DNA of 33,444 nucleotides from Sperchopsis tessellata (GCA_033557685.1 JAWQRN010000236.1:1-33444); one strand, 5' to 3'. Numbered from the stretch's first letter, positions 1 to 9,992 are shown. The notes: generated by a model not told the origin, from the letters alone. Numbers and translations: made by a program.

Positions 1-42
1 ATGCAGTTCAGGCAAAACCGTATATGTCATGCATAGAAACAA

Positions 43-121
43 AATAGATACCAGCGTCTAGGAACAATGCAGCAATTATTTTAATCCACAAAAAAGGAAA
101 TAAAGAAGATCTGAAAAATTA
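43..121 (+). pseudogene. Non-LTR retrotransposon RT fragment (fingers region)
   Basis: One frame over about 49-121 reads as the conserved stretch just before motif A of LINE-type reverse transcriptases. Key residues are ILIHKKG followed by KEDLKNY, which matches the family pattern (I/L)PIHKKGD..DxxNYRPI. A stop lies just upstream in the same frame and another directly after the NY, so this is a short relic. It probably continues to the left of the window. The family pattern is known; the assignment to an RTE-like clade is inference. The remaining bases to about 300 show nothing recognisable. Confidence 0.6.
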
Positions 122-300
122 CTGAAATAAGATATATACATATTTCATTTTGATATATTTTACATCATGGATGCGATTTCAATGTGAAATTTGAAAGCAA
201 TATTTGACAAATAATAATGCACTGAGAATTTGGGAATGGGATAATGTGTAACAACAAAATTTAATCTCCAGTGTTTTGACTTTTTTTAACATGATGAGAG

Positions 301-1352
301 ATCACTGACTAAACGAACTAATGGAGGGCCTCCACTATTATCAAACGATAATACCCGTATGAAAGACGATTTGCCAAAATTTCAGATATATTTCATGTGA
401 TTACTTAATATCGGGCGTTTAAGACGGCGCAATTTTCCATTACTAAATACTGGAAATATGGACGTACTCCCATGAACTTCAACATGGTAGGCAGTTAACC
501 GGTGGTCACTAAAAGTATAAAAACTGTGCTAATCCGGAGCACAGGTCATGAAAAAACTAGGTTTATGGTGTTGTCATCCTCGGCTAATGGAACAAAGCTA
601 AACCCTATGATCATCTTCAAGAGTAAAACTAAACCGAAAATAAAATTCCCTTCCGGTGCTTTTGTTCATTTTCACGAAAAGGGATGGATGGAAGAAAATG
701 GTATAACTTATGGATACAGAACTGTCGACTAGACGGTGTGTTTAGAAAATGCAGTTTATTAGTCTGAGATGTTTCGCAGTTATTTTAATGGAAACACTAA
801 AACTAGATTACCAAATAATAATACTAAAATTGATGTTATACCGGGTGGTTACCACTAAACGTTAGCTTGAATAACTATTTAAAGATCATATGCACAAAGA
901 GTGGAATAATTTGATGTTCTTCTTCTTCTTCTTTTAGTCTTGTTAATCCTAGAGGTGGGCTTTGGCTGTCCCAATTATCGCTCTCTTTTATCTTTTAAGG
1001 TGTTCTTCTACGAAGTCCACCCATCTTTTCTTGGGTTTTCTTGTTGATCGTATAATATTAAAATTTCTTGTTAACGTTTTCTTTGTTAGTCGGGTCTCGT
1101 TCATTCTGGACACGAGTTCTGTCCACTGTAATCGTGATGTTGTCCGGCGAAAAAACATTTACAAGCGGTGCAACTATGAGCGCTCCATCTCTTGAAATGT
1201 GAGGTTTTGTTGTCAAGGCATAGGCAAAATCATAAAAATACGGTATCTCGAATGTTATTGATGGTTCGAAAGAAGATGTACTATGGGACACTGAGGACGA
1301 CGAAAATGAAACCGATTCACCAGACTCGGATGTAGATATGATGGGAATTTAG
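301..1352 (+). pseudogene. pogo/jerky-like DDE transposase, broken and split by an insertion
   Basis: Fragments in several frames follow the order of a DDE_1 (pogo/jerky/CENP-B-like) transposase. GNMD, holding the first catalytic Asp, is at 452-463. After a frameshift near 470, an open stretch at 502-732 carries KTVLIRSTGHEKTRF and FHEKGWMEENG, both hallmark blocks of this family. At about 800-910 come NTKIDVIPGG and HMHKEWNN. The coding sequence resumes at 1135 with LSGEKTFTSG, and the acidic C-terminus (ISNVIDGSKEDVLW, then DDENETDSPDSD) ends at a stop at 1350-1352. Bases 919-1134 are an inserted foreign segment. The N-terminal DNA-binding region is missing or unreadable. Frameshifts and stops make it a certain pseudogene. 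Confidence 0.85.
919..1134 (-). mobile_element. 3' end of a non-LTR retrotransposon with (GAA)n tail and 7-bp TSD
   Basis: This 216-bp block interrupts the pogo-like pseudogene. The 7-mer TGATGTT stands on both sides (912-918 and 1135-1141), and removing the insert plus one copy rejoins the transposase reading across NNLM/LSGEKTF. On the minus strand the block encodes a decayed LINE C-terminus with the residues KKRWVDFVEEHLKR, resembling the RPRxRWxDxVExDLK block at the end of several non-LTR ORF2 proteins, and it ends in a GAA-repeat tail at 919-933. The severe 5' truncation, simple 3' tail and short target duplication are standard marks of target-primed reverse transcription. The exact clade is uncertain. 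Confidence 0.75.
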
Positions 1353-1563
1353 ACAATGAAATGCTTACAATATCACATGACGAAGAAACACATTACAAAA
1401 TACAGTTTTTAAATAAAAAGTATAATTTTAAAGTTATTGAAAATCTTAATATTCATCCAAGAAACAAAGCTCTCTCTTTTGTGTATGGCGTATAAGAAGA
1501 CCCCTGATTTTTAGATGCATTCTAGGATTTTTAAGGGTTGTCTTATTCGCCCGTATATACGGT
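1353..1563 (+). repeat. Probable 3' untranslated and terminal part of the pogo-like element
   Basis: After the transposase stop there are about 130 bases of AT-rich sequence. A GC-richer stretch at about 1484-1563 follows, containing GTATAAGAAGACCCCTG and later TTGTCTTATTCGCCCGTATA. Pogo/Tigger elements often end in such GTCTTAT-type terminal repeats. No matching 5' terminal repeat is visible in the window, so the end point is inferred. Confidence 0.35.
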
Positions 1564-2035
1564 ACCTTATATTCTATCTAAAAATCCGGCTATATTTATC
1601 GAAGGACCGTGTATAGCAAGACTGTATTTAGAGAAAATTAAAAATTTTCCAAGCTAACCGTGTCGTTACTACGGCGCTGATGCTTGTAGTATGTTTAAAA
1701 TTCACATTATTATCTATTGTAGTTCCTTGTCCGCGTTCCTCATCCTAAGACCGGCCCTGCGTTCTTCGTTGATGCTGGCCACTGTTCTTAACTTTTCCCG
1801 CTATTGGCCTCAGTTCTTCAATAGCGTTCGTAAGTGGCAGTCAGCGACCAGCGAGCGACCACAAGTAGTTCTAGTGCACGAACGACGAACGATCGGTGTC
1901 TGCATTCTACCTTCACTAATGTTTCTCGGATCCTCAACTTACAACTTTTTGATTGACAGTGCCGTCGAAGACAACAATCACACAAACTAATGTAGTACTT
2001 CATTGTTGTACTGTGTTTGTTTTATTCTAATCAAA
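1564..2035. other. Unassigned stretch
   Basis: A little richer in GC at 1730-1960 than its surroundings. An open frame at 1691-1990 (99 codons) and one on the other strand show no motif I recognise. They could be chance, or a decayed 5' flank of the candidate exon at 2036. Confidence 0.4.
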
Positions 2036-2117
2036 ATGTGGAGTGTTTATTTGAGTGTAGTTCTTTATATTTTCTTGGTGCATCAGATGGATTACCTTCT
2101 TGCAAATAATACTGATG
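2036..2117 (+). other. Candidate first exon with signal peptide (weak)
   Basis: An ATG at 2036-2038 sits in the context TCAAAATG, close to the insect start consensus. It opens a 27-codon frame beginning MWSVYLSVVLYIFLVH, a short hydrophobic run like a secretion signal. The frame runs directly into GTGAGT at 2118-2123, a consensus 5' splice donor. If unspliced the frame stops soon after. No matching downstream exon or acceptor could be identified. Start context, hydrophobic leader and donor are seen; that this is an exon of a host secreted-protein gene is inference. Chance is a serious alternative in AT-rich DNA. Confidence 0.2.
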
Positions 2118-3389
2118 GTGAGTGGTCTGCTAGTTAGTCTGTTCTAATCCAGTTATTTTCTAGGAAGTCTTCTTTCTTAGTTTAAAGTAGCGTTGCACTT
2201 CTTACGCTCTTTTATATCTCGAAGCTTTGTTCTGCAACAGGAATTTTTTAATTGACTAAAAGAGCGCTTGTCGGCGATCTCAAGTATGAAATAGAATGCT
2301 TTTTAATGCGCTATTAGAGTTAACAAAATAAATAAATATTGCGTGCACTGTTCTTAACTTTTTGTTGGATAATTAAGATTATATATGGTCCATACAAGAT
2401 AAACCAGCAATAGTAGACATAATATTGCAACATAACCTGAATAATGGCTTCGACTTGGCTTTAAGTGTTGTTAATTGTTGAAAGTGACGTTACTAGGCAC
2501 CCGCATGTTCTAAAAAAGTTTGGTACTAATTAGCAGTCCTAGAGACTTATGTGCATCTTAATGAACTCTTAAAGGATAATGCCCTATTTTGGGCCTAAAT
2601 TAGTACTGCCAATATTACGAATATCTATATCCTCACCTGAATTTTAAGACATTTACACTTGTTAATATATTCTCCTTAGGCTGGATTTACCATTAATCCT
2701 AAGGCCCCCGCAAACACAATATAATAAATCTATCTATAAAAATAAAATGTTGCTAGCATATTTTTTTTTTAAATCTCAAAATAAAGTGTAATAGTTTGTG
2801 TTGTTTTGGCCCAGTCCACCAAAAATAGTTTATTTACGGAAATTACTATTACAATTAATACAAACCAAATCAGCACTACTGATTTAATTAGTGAATTACA
2901 ACAAACCGAGCAAAACGTATTCCGACTGCAGATTGATGTTCGGCATCAACTCTGTATGTCACAGAGACGAACAAAATAAAATAGTGTATCCTAAAGAGTC
3001 ATCAAAGATATGTACCAATAATTTTGAAATTGCAAGACAATCAACAAATTTGCGATCTGATAATTCAACTAATTTGTTCATAATAAATAATTAATTACGA
3101 CAACAGTTTATTAAATTACCATATAACCAAAATTTAAATGGTGATTTTCACGTTCATTAACAAATGAAAGTAAAATGTCATTAAGTTTATTTCAAAAAAT
3201 AGAAATTGAATGTGGCTTATTCCTACAGAAAACATTTTCTGCGTACTTTGTGCACTTTTCGGTTAAGAAGAGTCTGCATATTATAATAGATTTAACCATT
3301 TGAAAAACTGCCAAACACGAATTTATTTCACATAGAAATTGTGCGCATCATAAAAAATCTATTAATAACGAATATATTGTCTTACGTAA
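2118..3389. other. AT-rich DNA without recognisable features
   Basis: The only longer frame (2891-3094, 67 codons) has no known motif. It lies upstream of the RT scrap at 3390 on the same strand, so it might be a decayed linker of that retrotransposon, but I cannot show this. Confidence 0.4.
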
Positions 3390-3569
3390 ATGGAAAAATG
3401 GATTGCAATTAATATCAAGGCAAGTACTTTTTCAGAAGAACTAAAAATTGCAAGAATAACACCTATTTATAAAGATGAAAACAATCATCAATATATAGAA
3501 AATTTAACCGCACTCAACAAGATTTTCGAAAACGTCATACATAAAAAATTTGGTCTTGTGAATAGGAAA
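3390..3569 (+). pseudogene. Non-LTR RT fragment
   Basis: Residues FSEELKIARITPIYK and then LNKIFENVIHKKF match the standard block FPxxLKxAxVxPIYKKG...LSKIFExxIxxRL that precedes motif A of jockey/CR1-type reverse transcriptases. The usual NYRPISLL is decayed to YIENLTAL. The open frame continues to 3827, but beyond about 3570 its translation is antisense to the Tigger relic, so the 145-codon frame is a chance chimera of two elements. No catalytic motif remains. Confidence 0.7.
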
Positions 3570-3599
3570 CATCAAACTACTGACACAATCACAACACGG

Positions 3600-4272
3600 T
3601 TTTCACAAAAGAAAGGGCACATCTACAGAAATGATACACCTAATAAATTACCTACAAACGAGTACCTCAGGTTTCGATATTGTATCCGTACTTACAAAGT
3701 GAAGCCCAGTCTCATCAACATTAAAAATGAGATCAGGAGGAAAATCGCCATGTTCTACACAGTCTTGAAACTCTTTATGAAAAGCAGACACTACCACAAC
3801 ATCTGCACTTGCCGCCTCACCACATAATTTGACACTTACTTCGAGATTTAATTCTCATGAACCAACCTTTGCTTGTTTATCCACATCCATATGTCTTCCT
3901 AAGATCTTCAAAAATTGTCTTTGCTTACTCAGATACAACGGCCTGAGTCAGAGGAATGTTTTTCTGATTTAAGCAATCCACCCATAATGATAATAATTGT
4001 TCCATTTTTTCTTTAAAGTTTATCGCTCTATAACTTACTTGTTTTGCATTTACCGCCGTAGATTGTTGTGCAGACTGTTTTATTCTATCTACAGTTTTCA
4101 TAATGGTAGTAACAGTCGATGGCGGTAAGTTCATACTTCTACAGACATTAGGACTTATTTGTCCATTTTCCAATATTCTAATCACCTCCATCTTCTTTTC
4201 AAGGGTGATAAATCTGCGTGTCTTTTTGGCACTTTGTTCAAATAACCTTTTTGCACTTCTTTTATCAGACAT
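3600..4272 (-). pseudogene. Tigger-type transposase, N-terminal half
   Basis: The minus strand opens at 4272 with MSDKRSAKR and runs 115 codons to 3925. The first 60 residues are a CENP-B/Tigger helix-turn-helix (ITLEKKMEVIRILE...LPPSTVTTIMK), which binds the transposon ends. LLSLWVDCLNQKNIPLTQAVVSE is the start of the second DNA-binding module. After a stop the family reading continues in shifted frames: GWFMRIKSRS, then IFNVDETGLHF, whose Asp at 3714-3716 is the first catalytic residue. Downstream the reading fades near 3600, and the rest of the catalytic domain is absent. Its 5' side abuts Tc1 copy A. A second copy of the same family lies at 19810. Confidence 0.88.
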
Positions 4273-4289
4273 GTTTGATCAGACATGGA

Positions 4290-5330
4290 TTCAATATGTA
4301 AAATTTCTTAGTCAGTAAGGATTCAAAAACTTCAGAATAAGATAAATATTTGTATTTAAAAAAATGCAATTAATAGTTAATTATATAGTTTATCAATAGT
4401 AATAATGCAGTACAAATACAATTCTGCATAAATTACAACAATAATGAAAATTATACAAAATTCTTATGTCTCAAAAATAATAGAACAATGTGAAATTTAA
4501 TATAAAGATAGGTATAATAGATAGGTTTAATATTTCCTGGGATTACCTCTTTGTTTAATAATTGCATTGAATCTTTTTGGCATGAAATGAACAAGTAATT
4601 CAGTATAATTTCGTGGTATATTATTCCATTCCTCCATTATTGCATTTTTTAGTGTTTATTTACTAAATGCCCCCACACATACTCTATGTGATTTAAATCG
4701 GGTGATGGAGGTGGTGAAAACAGTTGTTTTGGAACATTATAAAGCAAACATTCCCGTGTAACCATAGCCCTTTGCTTAGGGTGTTGGTCTTGTTGGTAAA
4801 TCCAGTTCGTACCAAGACCTATGTTTTCCAAACAAGGTAGTAAATTGGCTTTAAGAATTGTGTAAATATACCCATCGGTTCATGATTTCATCTCTAAAAT
4901 ACTAAATTTCCCACTCCAGATGCGGCCATACAGCCCCAAACTTAAACAGAACCTCCTCCATATTTTACTGTTGGAATAGTATTTTTAATATTCAGCTCCG
5001 TTCCAACTTTCATTCACACTTTACCTTTTCCACCGCAACCAAAAATATTGAATTTACCTTCATCAGTAAACAACACCGTTTTCCAAAATTAAAAATTTTT
5101 CTTAATGTGGTTTCAGCTAAATCAAGCCTTTTTTTACGATTTTGTTGTTGGTGTGAGAGTTTTGTTTGAGAGTTTTTCTGTTATTACAATTTATGTATAT
5201 CTGTGTTTTCCAATTATATCAATTATTATTAAAATAAACTCTTTTAAATTAACTTCGTTTAGCAATAATAAATTTAGTCCTTATATTGGTTTAAATGAAT
5301 TTGATGGGTGTTCACTTTATGTACAACTGT
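4290..5330 (-). pseudogene. Tc1-like transposase, copy A
   Basis: Reading leftwards from about 5330: a 5' untranslated stretch shared with the fragment at 27575, then RKKRLDLAETTLRK and, after a shift, the first catalytic Asp in TDEGKFNIFG (codon 5062-5064). Next come GTELNI, GGGSV, an in-frame TAA at 4942-4944, and VWGCMAASGVGNLVF. The intact frame 4831-4649 holds QQDQHPKQ (second Asp) and SPDLNHIEYVW (Glu). The N-terminal helix-turn-helix is missing. This enzyme family cuts and pastes DNA at TA sites. All three catalytic acids survive, but stops (also one at GKGKV) and the missing DNA-binding domain make it inactive. It aligns along most of its length with copy B at 31946-33104, including the untranslated 3' region down to about 4300. 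Confidence 0.9.
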
Positions 5331-5470
5331 ACATGATTCCATTCTGGGAAACTGCCAAAAACTCCGTAATATATACTCTCAAAAAAAATTAAAATAATAT
5401 ACAACCTTAACTACTATGCCACAACGACTGTACTTCTAAACAATTGAACATCACATAACTAACCCAGCAT

Positions 5471-5762
5471 CAGTGGCGGATTAAGGGGAGGAGCTGACTA
5501 GGCTACAGCCATGGGCCCCCAATATTTTAGGGGCCCCCAAATTCTGCTATTAAAATATATACTACAAATTAAAAGTTAACGAGAAATTAGCGTGGATACA
5601 AATCATTTACGTCGGATTATAATTTATATATTTGCTCAATTGTGAAAATGAGCGTCACATTCAATACATTGTTTGTGAACGAACGACTTGTATACTTTAA
5701 GACTCTTAAGGTTTTATTTATTTATAAAATATTAAGCCCTATGCAAGCTTAATCCGCCACTT
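5471..5762. mobile_element. hAT-type MITE (292 bp)
   Basis: The ends are inverted repeats: CAGTGGCGGATTAAG at 5471 and its complement, with one mismatch in the first base, ending at 5762. The flanking octamers cccagcat (5463-5470) and caaagcat (5763-5770) match at 6 of 8 positions, fitting the 8-bp target duplication of hAT transposons. A GC-rich palindromic patch (GGGCCCCC...GGGGGCCCCC-like, 5513-5537) lies inside. No coding capacity is seen, so it would depend on a transposase from elsewhere. Confidence 0.7.
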
Positions 5763-6167
5763 CAAAGCATGAAACTAAATAATAAGAAAAATAGAACCAG
5801 GTATATATGTGTTAGTGACAACAAAATACAAATTAAAGACGTATATACACACAACATAACAGCAGCAAGGAACACATACACGAGCAAAGACCAGGGCGGA
5901 GGATAACGAATCTTGTTCGAATGTGCAATAATCTACCGCATCAAGTGTGAGGTTTAAAGTACTGTTGAAAGACTATATAATTGAACAGTGACTATTAATT
6001 AGCTGAGATACCTACTTATATATGTTAATTATTGTACAGATGTGGTCCTGAAGCACTTTTGTGATATTTTCTTAAATAATAAAATTAAAAACAAAAGAAT
6101 TCTGGAATACTTTGACAACAACTTTCACAGTAATACGACGAGTTGTACTGAAGCGTTTACTTGAAAT
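5763..6167. other. Unassigned AT-rich DNA
   Basis: Nothing recognisable was found between the MITE and the small minus-strand frame at 6168. Confidence 0.4.
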
Positions 6168-6330
6168 TATATTTTTTTTTTACCAGAACCGAGGCATTTC
6201 TTTTCGGGGCCAAGACGAAACTTTGGGTTTGTTAATGAAAATTCTTTGGGAATTTTTGTGTTAATTGCTTTTCCTTCTTTGGTCCGTTTTCGGCTCAACA
6301 CTTCATCATAGAATGGGTCAAATATTAGTA
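6168..6330 (-). other. Unidentified conserved-looking coding fragment
   Basis: The minus strand holds about 54 codons between stops without an ATG. The composition looks protein-like: FDPFYDEVLSRKRTKEGK, then NTKIPKEFSLTNPKF and RLGPEKKCLGSGKKK before a stop. It has many Lys/Glu/Pro and few of the Ile/Asn/Tyr/Leu runs that random AT-rich frames give. It ends in an A-run, so it could be a retroposed 3' end, a last exon or a relic of an unfamiliar transposase. I do not recognise the family. It sits just outside the 5' end of the Tigger element. Confidence 0.35.
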
Positions 6331-6355
6331 GCTACTATTATTGAGGAAGTAAATA

Positions 6356-8281
6356 CAATAATCACTCCATTTACACGGTCCCTATGTACGCGAATTCACT
6401 TTAAAGCGATTCACTAATCTACTAGGCATCACATGCTATTGCATCAACTTGTGTAGTAAACATATGTATGTAGAGGTTGTGCGTGATATTTCATAAATAT
6501 ACCAAATATCAATAAATACATAATAGCATCAAGAGGTACATTAAATTAAATGATTAAGAAGAAGACAAGAACACAAATTAATTTAGAAGTTAAATTAAAA
6601 ATTATTCAGATGATAGAAAAAAGTAAAAAATTAATGTTCCTCAGTTGTATAATCGTAACGAGTCTATATTTCGCACAATTAAAAAAATTGCTGACGCAAT
6701 TAAAATGGCTGTAAAAGAAGCCGTACCAACAAGTTTCATGATAGTGAAATATGCAAGAAATAGTGCTATGGTAAAAATGGAAAAGTTATTAATTCAGTGT
6801 GTGGAAGACAATATCACAAAGAACATTGGTATGGTTTCACGCGTTATACATACTAAGGTTTTGTCAATATGAATGTTATTTCCACCCGGAAACAACATTC
6901 ATATAGATAATAACCGTGGAAGTCTATTACATTTAATGAGGCCTTGTCAGTTTTTAATTTATTAAAAGAAAATGATAAAAAGGAAAATAAAGAAGGAAAT
7001 AAAGAAGAGTCGTTATCTTTATTTGCCAACAAAGGCCGATTTGACAAATTCAAGTAATGATACAATCTACACAACATCAAATTTGTGGGCGAAGCTGCTA
7101 GTGCTGGTAAAGGAGTTACTGAATTTGTGCAACTTTTTAAAACTTTCTTTGAAAATAACGATTACAATACTCAGCAGGTGTTTAATACCGATGAAACCGT
7201 ATTATTTTAGAAGCGAATGTTAAGTCGAACCTTTATATCACAAGACGAAAAAGCAGCTTCCAGGTTACAAGTTTTCTAAAGACAGACTCACACTGCTTTT
7301 CTGTAGAAATGCCAGTGGTGATTACAAATGCAAACCACTTTTAATTTTCCTCTCTGCTAATCCTGTTCTTAAAAATGTTCACCTTCCATTGGAATTTCAT
7401 TAAGTCATGGAAGACAGCAAGTTTGTTTGAAGACTTGTTCACCAACATATTTGGCCAAAAGTTGGGAAATATTGTCGTCTTCAGAAAATGCCCTTTAAAA
7501 TCCTGCTGCTAATAGATAATGCACCCAGCCATCCAGTAAATCTTGATCAACTAAATCCTAATGTAAAAGTAATGTTCATGGCACCTAAGACAAATGATCA
7601 AGGAGTAATTGAAAGTTTTAATACTTATTACCTGAAATACACTTTTCAATAAATATTTGATAAGCTGGAGGCTGATAAACAAATAACATTGCGCTAGTTC
7701 TATCGAAAACATTAAAAAAGGGTGATGACTTAAACAATACAACTATGAATGCTGTCAGAAGAAATATTTGCAACGATTGTATTTCCAGCTTAATAGACGA
7801 GTCCAGATTTTTAAAAACTGTTGTTAACGGAATTGCCGAGATAGTGACAATAGTACAAGAATTAGAAGATGAAGGATTTAATGGTTTAATGCTTCTGATA
7901 TTAAAGAATTTTTATAACCACATAATGTCGAATTGACAACTAATGATCTTATTGCGTTAAACCAAGGAGAAAAAACGAAGAAGAGCGAGAAGATGATGAA
8001 GAAGAAGCACCTTAGCAGTTTACACCCAGAACATCAAGGACCTATATATAAGGTTCAAAAAGCTATTGATTTTATTGAAAACATAGATTCTGACGAACAT
8101 CGACAAAAGAATGAACTTCAGTGATTTAAAATTTGATTTCTATCACATTAAGAGTAAAATATTTAAGAATATGGAACAGAACCCTATTTTTAACACGGGT
8201 TTCTAATGCGTAATTTCCGCGGTTTTCATTTATGCACTGTTTTCTTGGAACCAATTACCAGGATAAATGAAGGGATTACTG
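6356..8281 (+). mobile_element. Tigger/pogo-type transposon, nearly full length (1.93 kb)
   Basis: The left end CAATAATCACTCCATTTA at 6356 matches the complement of the right end (CAGTAATCCCTTCATTTA, ending at 8281) with 3 mismatches in 18. The left end is preceded by TA (6354-6355), the usual target; the right flank is TT, so its TA has probably mutated. The element encloses one transposase pseudogene in the expected orientation. An 11-bp inverted repeat (6867-6877 and 6894-6904) interrupts the coding part. Confidence 0.75.
6550..8124 (+). pseudogene. Tigger-type DDE transposase pseudogene
   Basis: The family can be followed from an ATG at 6550 through frameshifts to a stop at 8122-8124, about 525 codon equivalents, near the usual size. 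In order: helix-turn-helix (LEVKLKIIQMIEK...IFRTIKK), second binding module (MEKLLIQCVEDN), GEAASAGKG, then FNTDETVLF with the first catalytic Asp at 7190-7192 and FISQDEKAA. Next are KMPFKILLLIDNAPSHP with the second Asp at 7515-7517, and DQGVIESFNTYYLKYTF, where the usual LIQPMD block is lost. The C-terminus is lysine and glutamate rich. It belongs to a different Tigger family from the two copies at 3600 and 19810. Many stops show it is dead. Confidence 0.92.
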
Positions 8282-8770
8282 TTGTTTCAAATACTTTTCG
8301 ATTATCGTGAACTCGCTCCAGATCTCCCATGTAATGTAATTATTGTTATATGGTACTGTATTTTAAACCGCTATAGCAAATTAATATTGATATTCCAAGT
8401 GTTATTCTGATGAATATCTTTCCACTTATTTTTCAAAAACACTTGAACATTATGATGAGATGGAAAATCATGCTAAAAACTAGTCGAAAAAAATAAGAAT
8501 TTGTTTGCAAGTGACAGTTGTCAAAATGTTTATGTAATAACTGATTAAGAGTGGAAATAAAGAAACTCCAATCTGCTTATTCCAAAATAAAGGATGTTTT
8601 TGGATTGTTCGATCAGTTTAATAAATTAAGAACACAAAAGCTTAGGGAACAATGTACCAATTTGATGGAAATTAATTTTTACAATTTTCATCTATAATTA
8701 AAACTGACAACCCTAATGTCAATTGAATTAAAAACTTTTAAAAGAAATTTAATTTGACGATATATTGTTT
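8282..8770. other. Unassigned AT-rich DNA
   Basis: No coding motif, repeat boundary or RNA signal was found between the Tigger end and the SINE. Confidence 0.4.
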
Positions 8771-9016
8771 GTTTATTTGATTATTTAACGTCGGCCTCTT
8801 TCCGCTGCTATGACCAATTACCGACGCCAGGGATTAGGCTATCTCACCTGTGAATTTTTCCGCATCCAGTATTCCAACTTCATTTTGCCTACAATATACG
8901 TTTTACGTCTCTCCCGGAAGACGAGCACTAGAAAGACTCCCGACCGCCTCTGGGATTCTAACCCGAGACCCCACGCTTAGTAACCTAGTACTTAGCCACT
9001 GAGCTACGAGATGGCT
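8771..9016 (-). mobile_element. tRNA-derived SINE, copy 1
   Basis: Read on the minus strand the head is tRNA-like: A-box-like TAGCTCAGTGGCTA (9006-8993) and B-box-like GGGTTAGAATCCC (8964-8952), the internal RNA polymerase III promoter. The body holds GTGCTCGTCTTCCGGGAG, GGATGCGGAAAAATT and TAATCCCTGGCG, and the copy ends in GACGTTAAATAATCAAATA. The same order occurs in copy 2 at 15450-15746. SINEs of this type are copied in trans by LINE enzymes; which LINE is the partner is not visible here. Confidence 0.85.
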
Positions 9017-9540
9017 AAGAATAATATGTAATTAATAAAAATATATATTTTTATTTTTTAAAGATTCTCTCATTGCCCCCATCTTATATACATGCCCCTT
9101 GCTATGTAAAAAGAGCAATTTTAATATTTCTTGAAATATAGTAGTTATATGTTATTTATTCGTTCTAATAATGTATGAAAACCAGCTAAAAGCACGGTCT
9201 AAGGCATAATCAACTTGTCTGCACGTATACTTCCGCGGTCACATTGAATATCTTCTGATTTTTTGGGAAATAACCGTGTGTAGGTTTTGTTTCTTGCCGA
9301 CGGACGAACTGTTGTAGGGAAAATTATCAAAACATGTATTTCATAAAAATGCTGGGTGAACACTGCCATGTAGCCCTAGAAAATGTTAAGTATAGACTGA
9401 CATGTAACCTTCGAAAGTATGATATGTAGAATCTCAGAAGTACTAGTCATAGAAAGACGTGTGGTTATGATTGACAGTCACAGGTATGTTTACATTTGCT
9501 AAGTCCTTTTCGCTGTGAATTTTAACTGCATTTTTCATCT
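9017..9540. other. Unassigned DNA
   Basis: No open frame or motif of note. It precedes the hammerhead-like motif at 9546 and may belong to the same unknown repeat. Confidence 0.35.
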
Positions 9541-9545
9541 TTTTA

Positions 9546-9580
9546 GAGCCTGATGATAGAGTACTTACGCTCCAAAACCA
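9546..9580 (+). ncRNA. Hammerhead-ribozyme-like motif (degenerate)
   Basis: CTGATGA at 9550-9556 is followed by a short possible stem (GAGT acttac GCTC) and then CCAAAACC. Hammerhead ribozymes have the core CUGANGA, stem II, GAAA. Here the second core element would be AAAA rather than GAAA, so the copy is probably inactive. Such motifs are carried by Penelope-like and other retroelements in animals. The core strings are seen; the identity is inference. Confidence 0.25.
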
Positions 9581-9690
9581 GTTGTTTCTCATTACTTAAT
9601 GTAATTCAAATTTATTGTGCAAGACAGCACTTTTTAAAATAAAACATTTCTCCTACCTAAGAATTTGTTGTTTCCTTTGCGGTACATGAA

Positions 9691-9992
9691 TGTATTATTT
9701 TGATATTTGATTAAATCAAATATCAAGCAAACCGTCCAAGTCAAAATTTTAAATACAGAACTCAAATACGCATCGAACAATTTATGAAGCACATATACAA
9801 GGAATAAAATATGTATTCGTACGTGGGTACAGCTAATTACTAACAAGAGCAGTGCTGATGACAGAAACATGGTATCCACTGCAATTTCGGCTTGTTCCTA
9901 AATTTTTCGATGCGTATTTGATTTCTGTATTTAATATATTGACTTGGATGGTTTTCTCGATATTTGATTTAATCAAATATCAAAATAATACA
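9691..9992. repeat. Fold-back element: 94-bp inverted repeats around a 114-bp spacer
   Basis: The left arm 9691-9784 and right arm 9899-9992 are reverse complements, with about ten mismatches by eye. Each arm carries its own near-perfect palindrome, TGATATTTGATT/AATCAAATATCA, so each end could form a hairpin as well as pairing with the other. The spacer shows no coding sequence. This fits a fold-back transposon or a MITE with long terminal repeats. A target duplication could not be defined with confidence. Confidence 0.75.

Noticed and set aside
1691..1990. 99-codon open frame
   Set aside because: No motif, no family resemblance, and the opposite strand is open as well.
3390..3827. 145-codon open frame as one gene
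   Set aside because: The first third is an RT fragment, and the rest is antisense to a Tigger relic, so it is a chance fusion of two elements.
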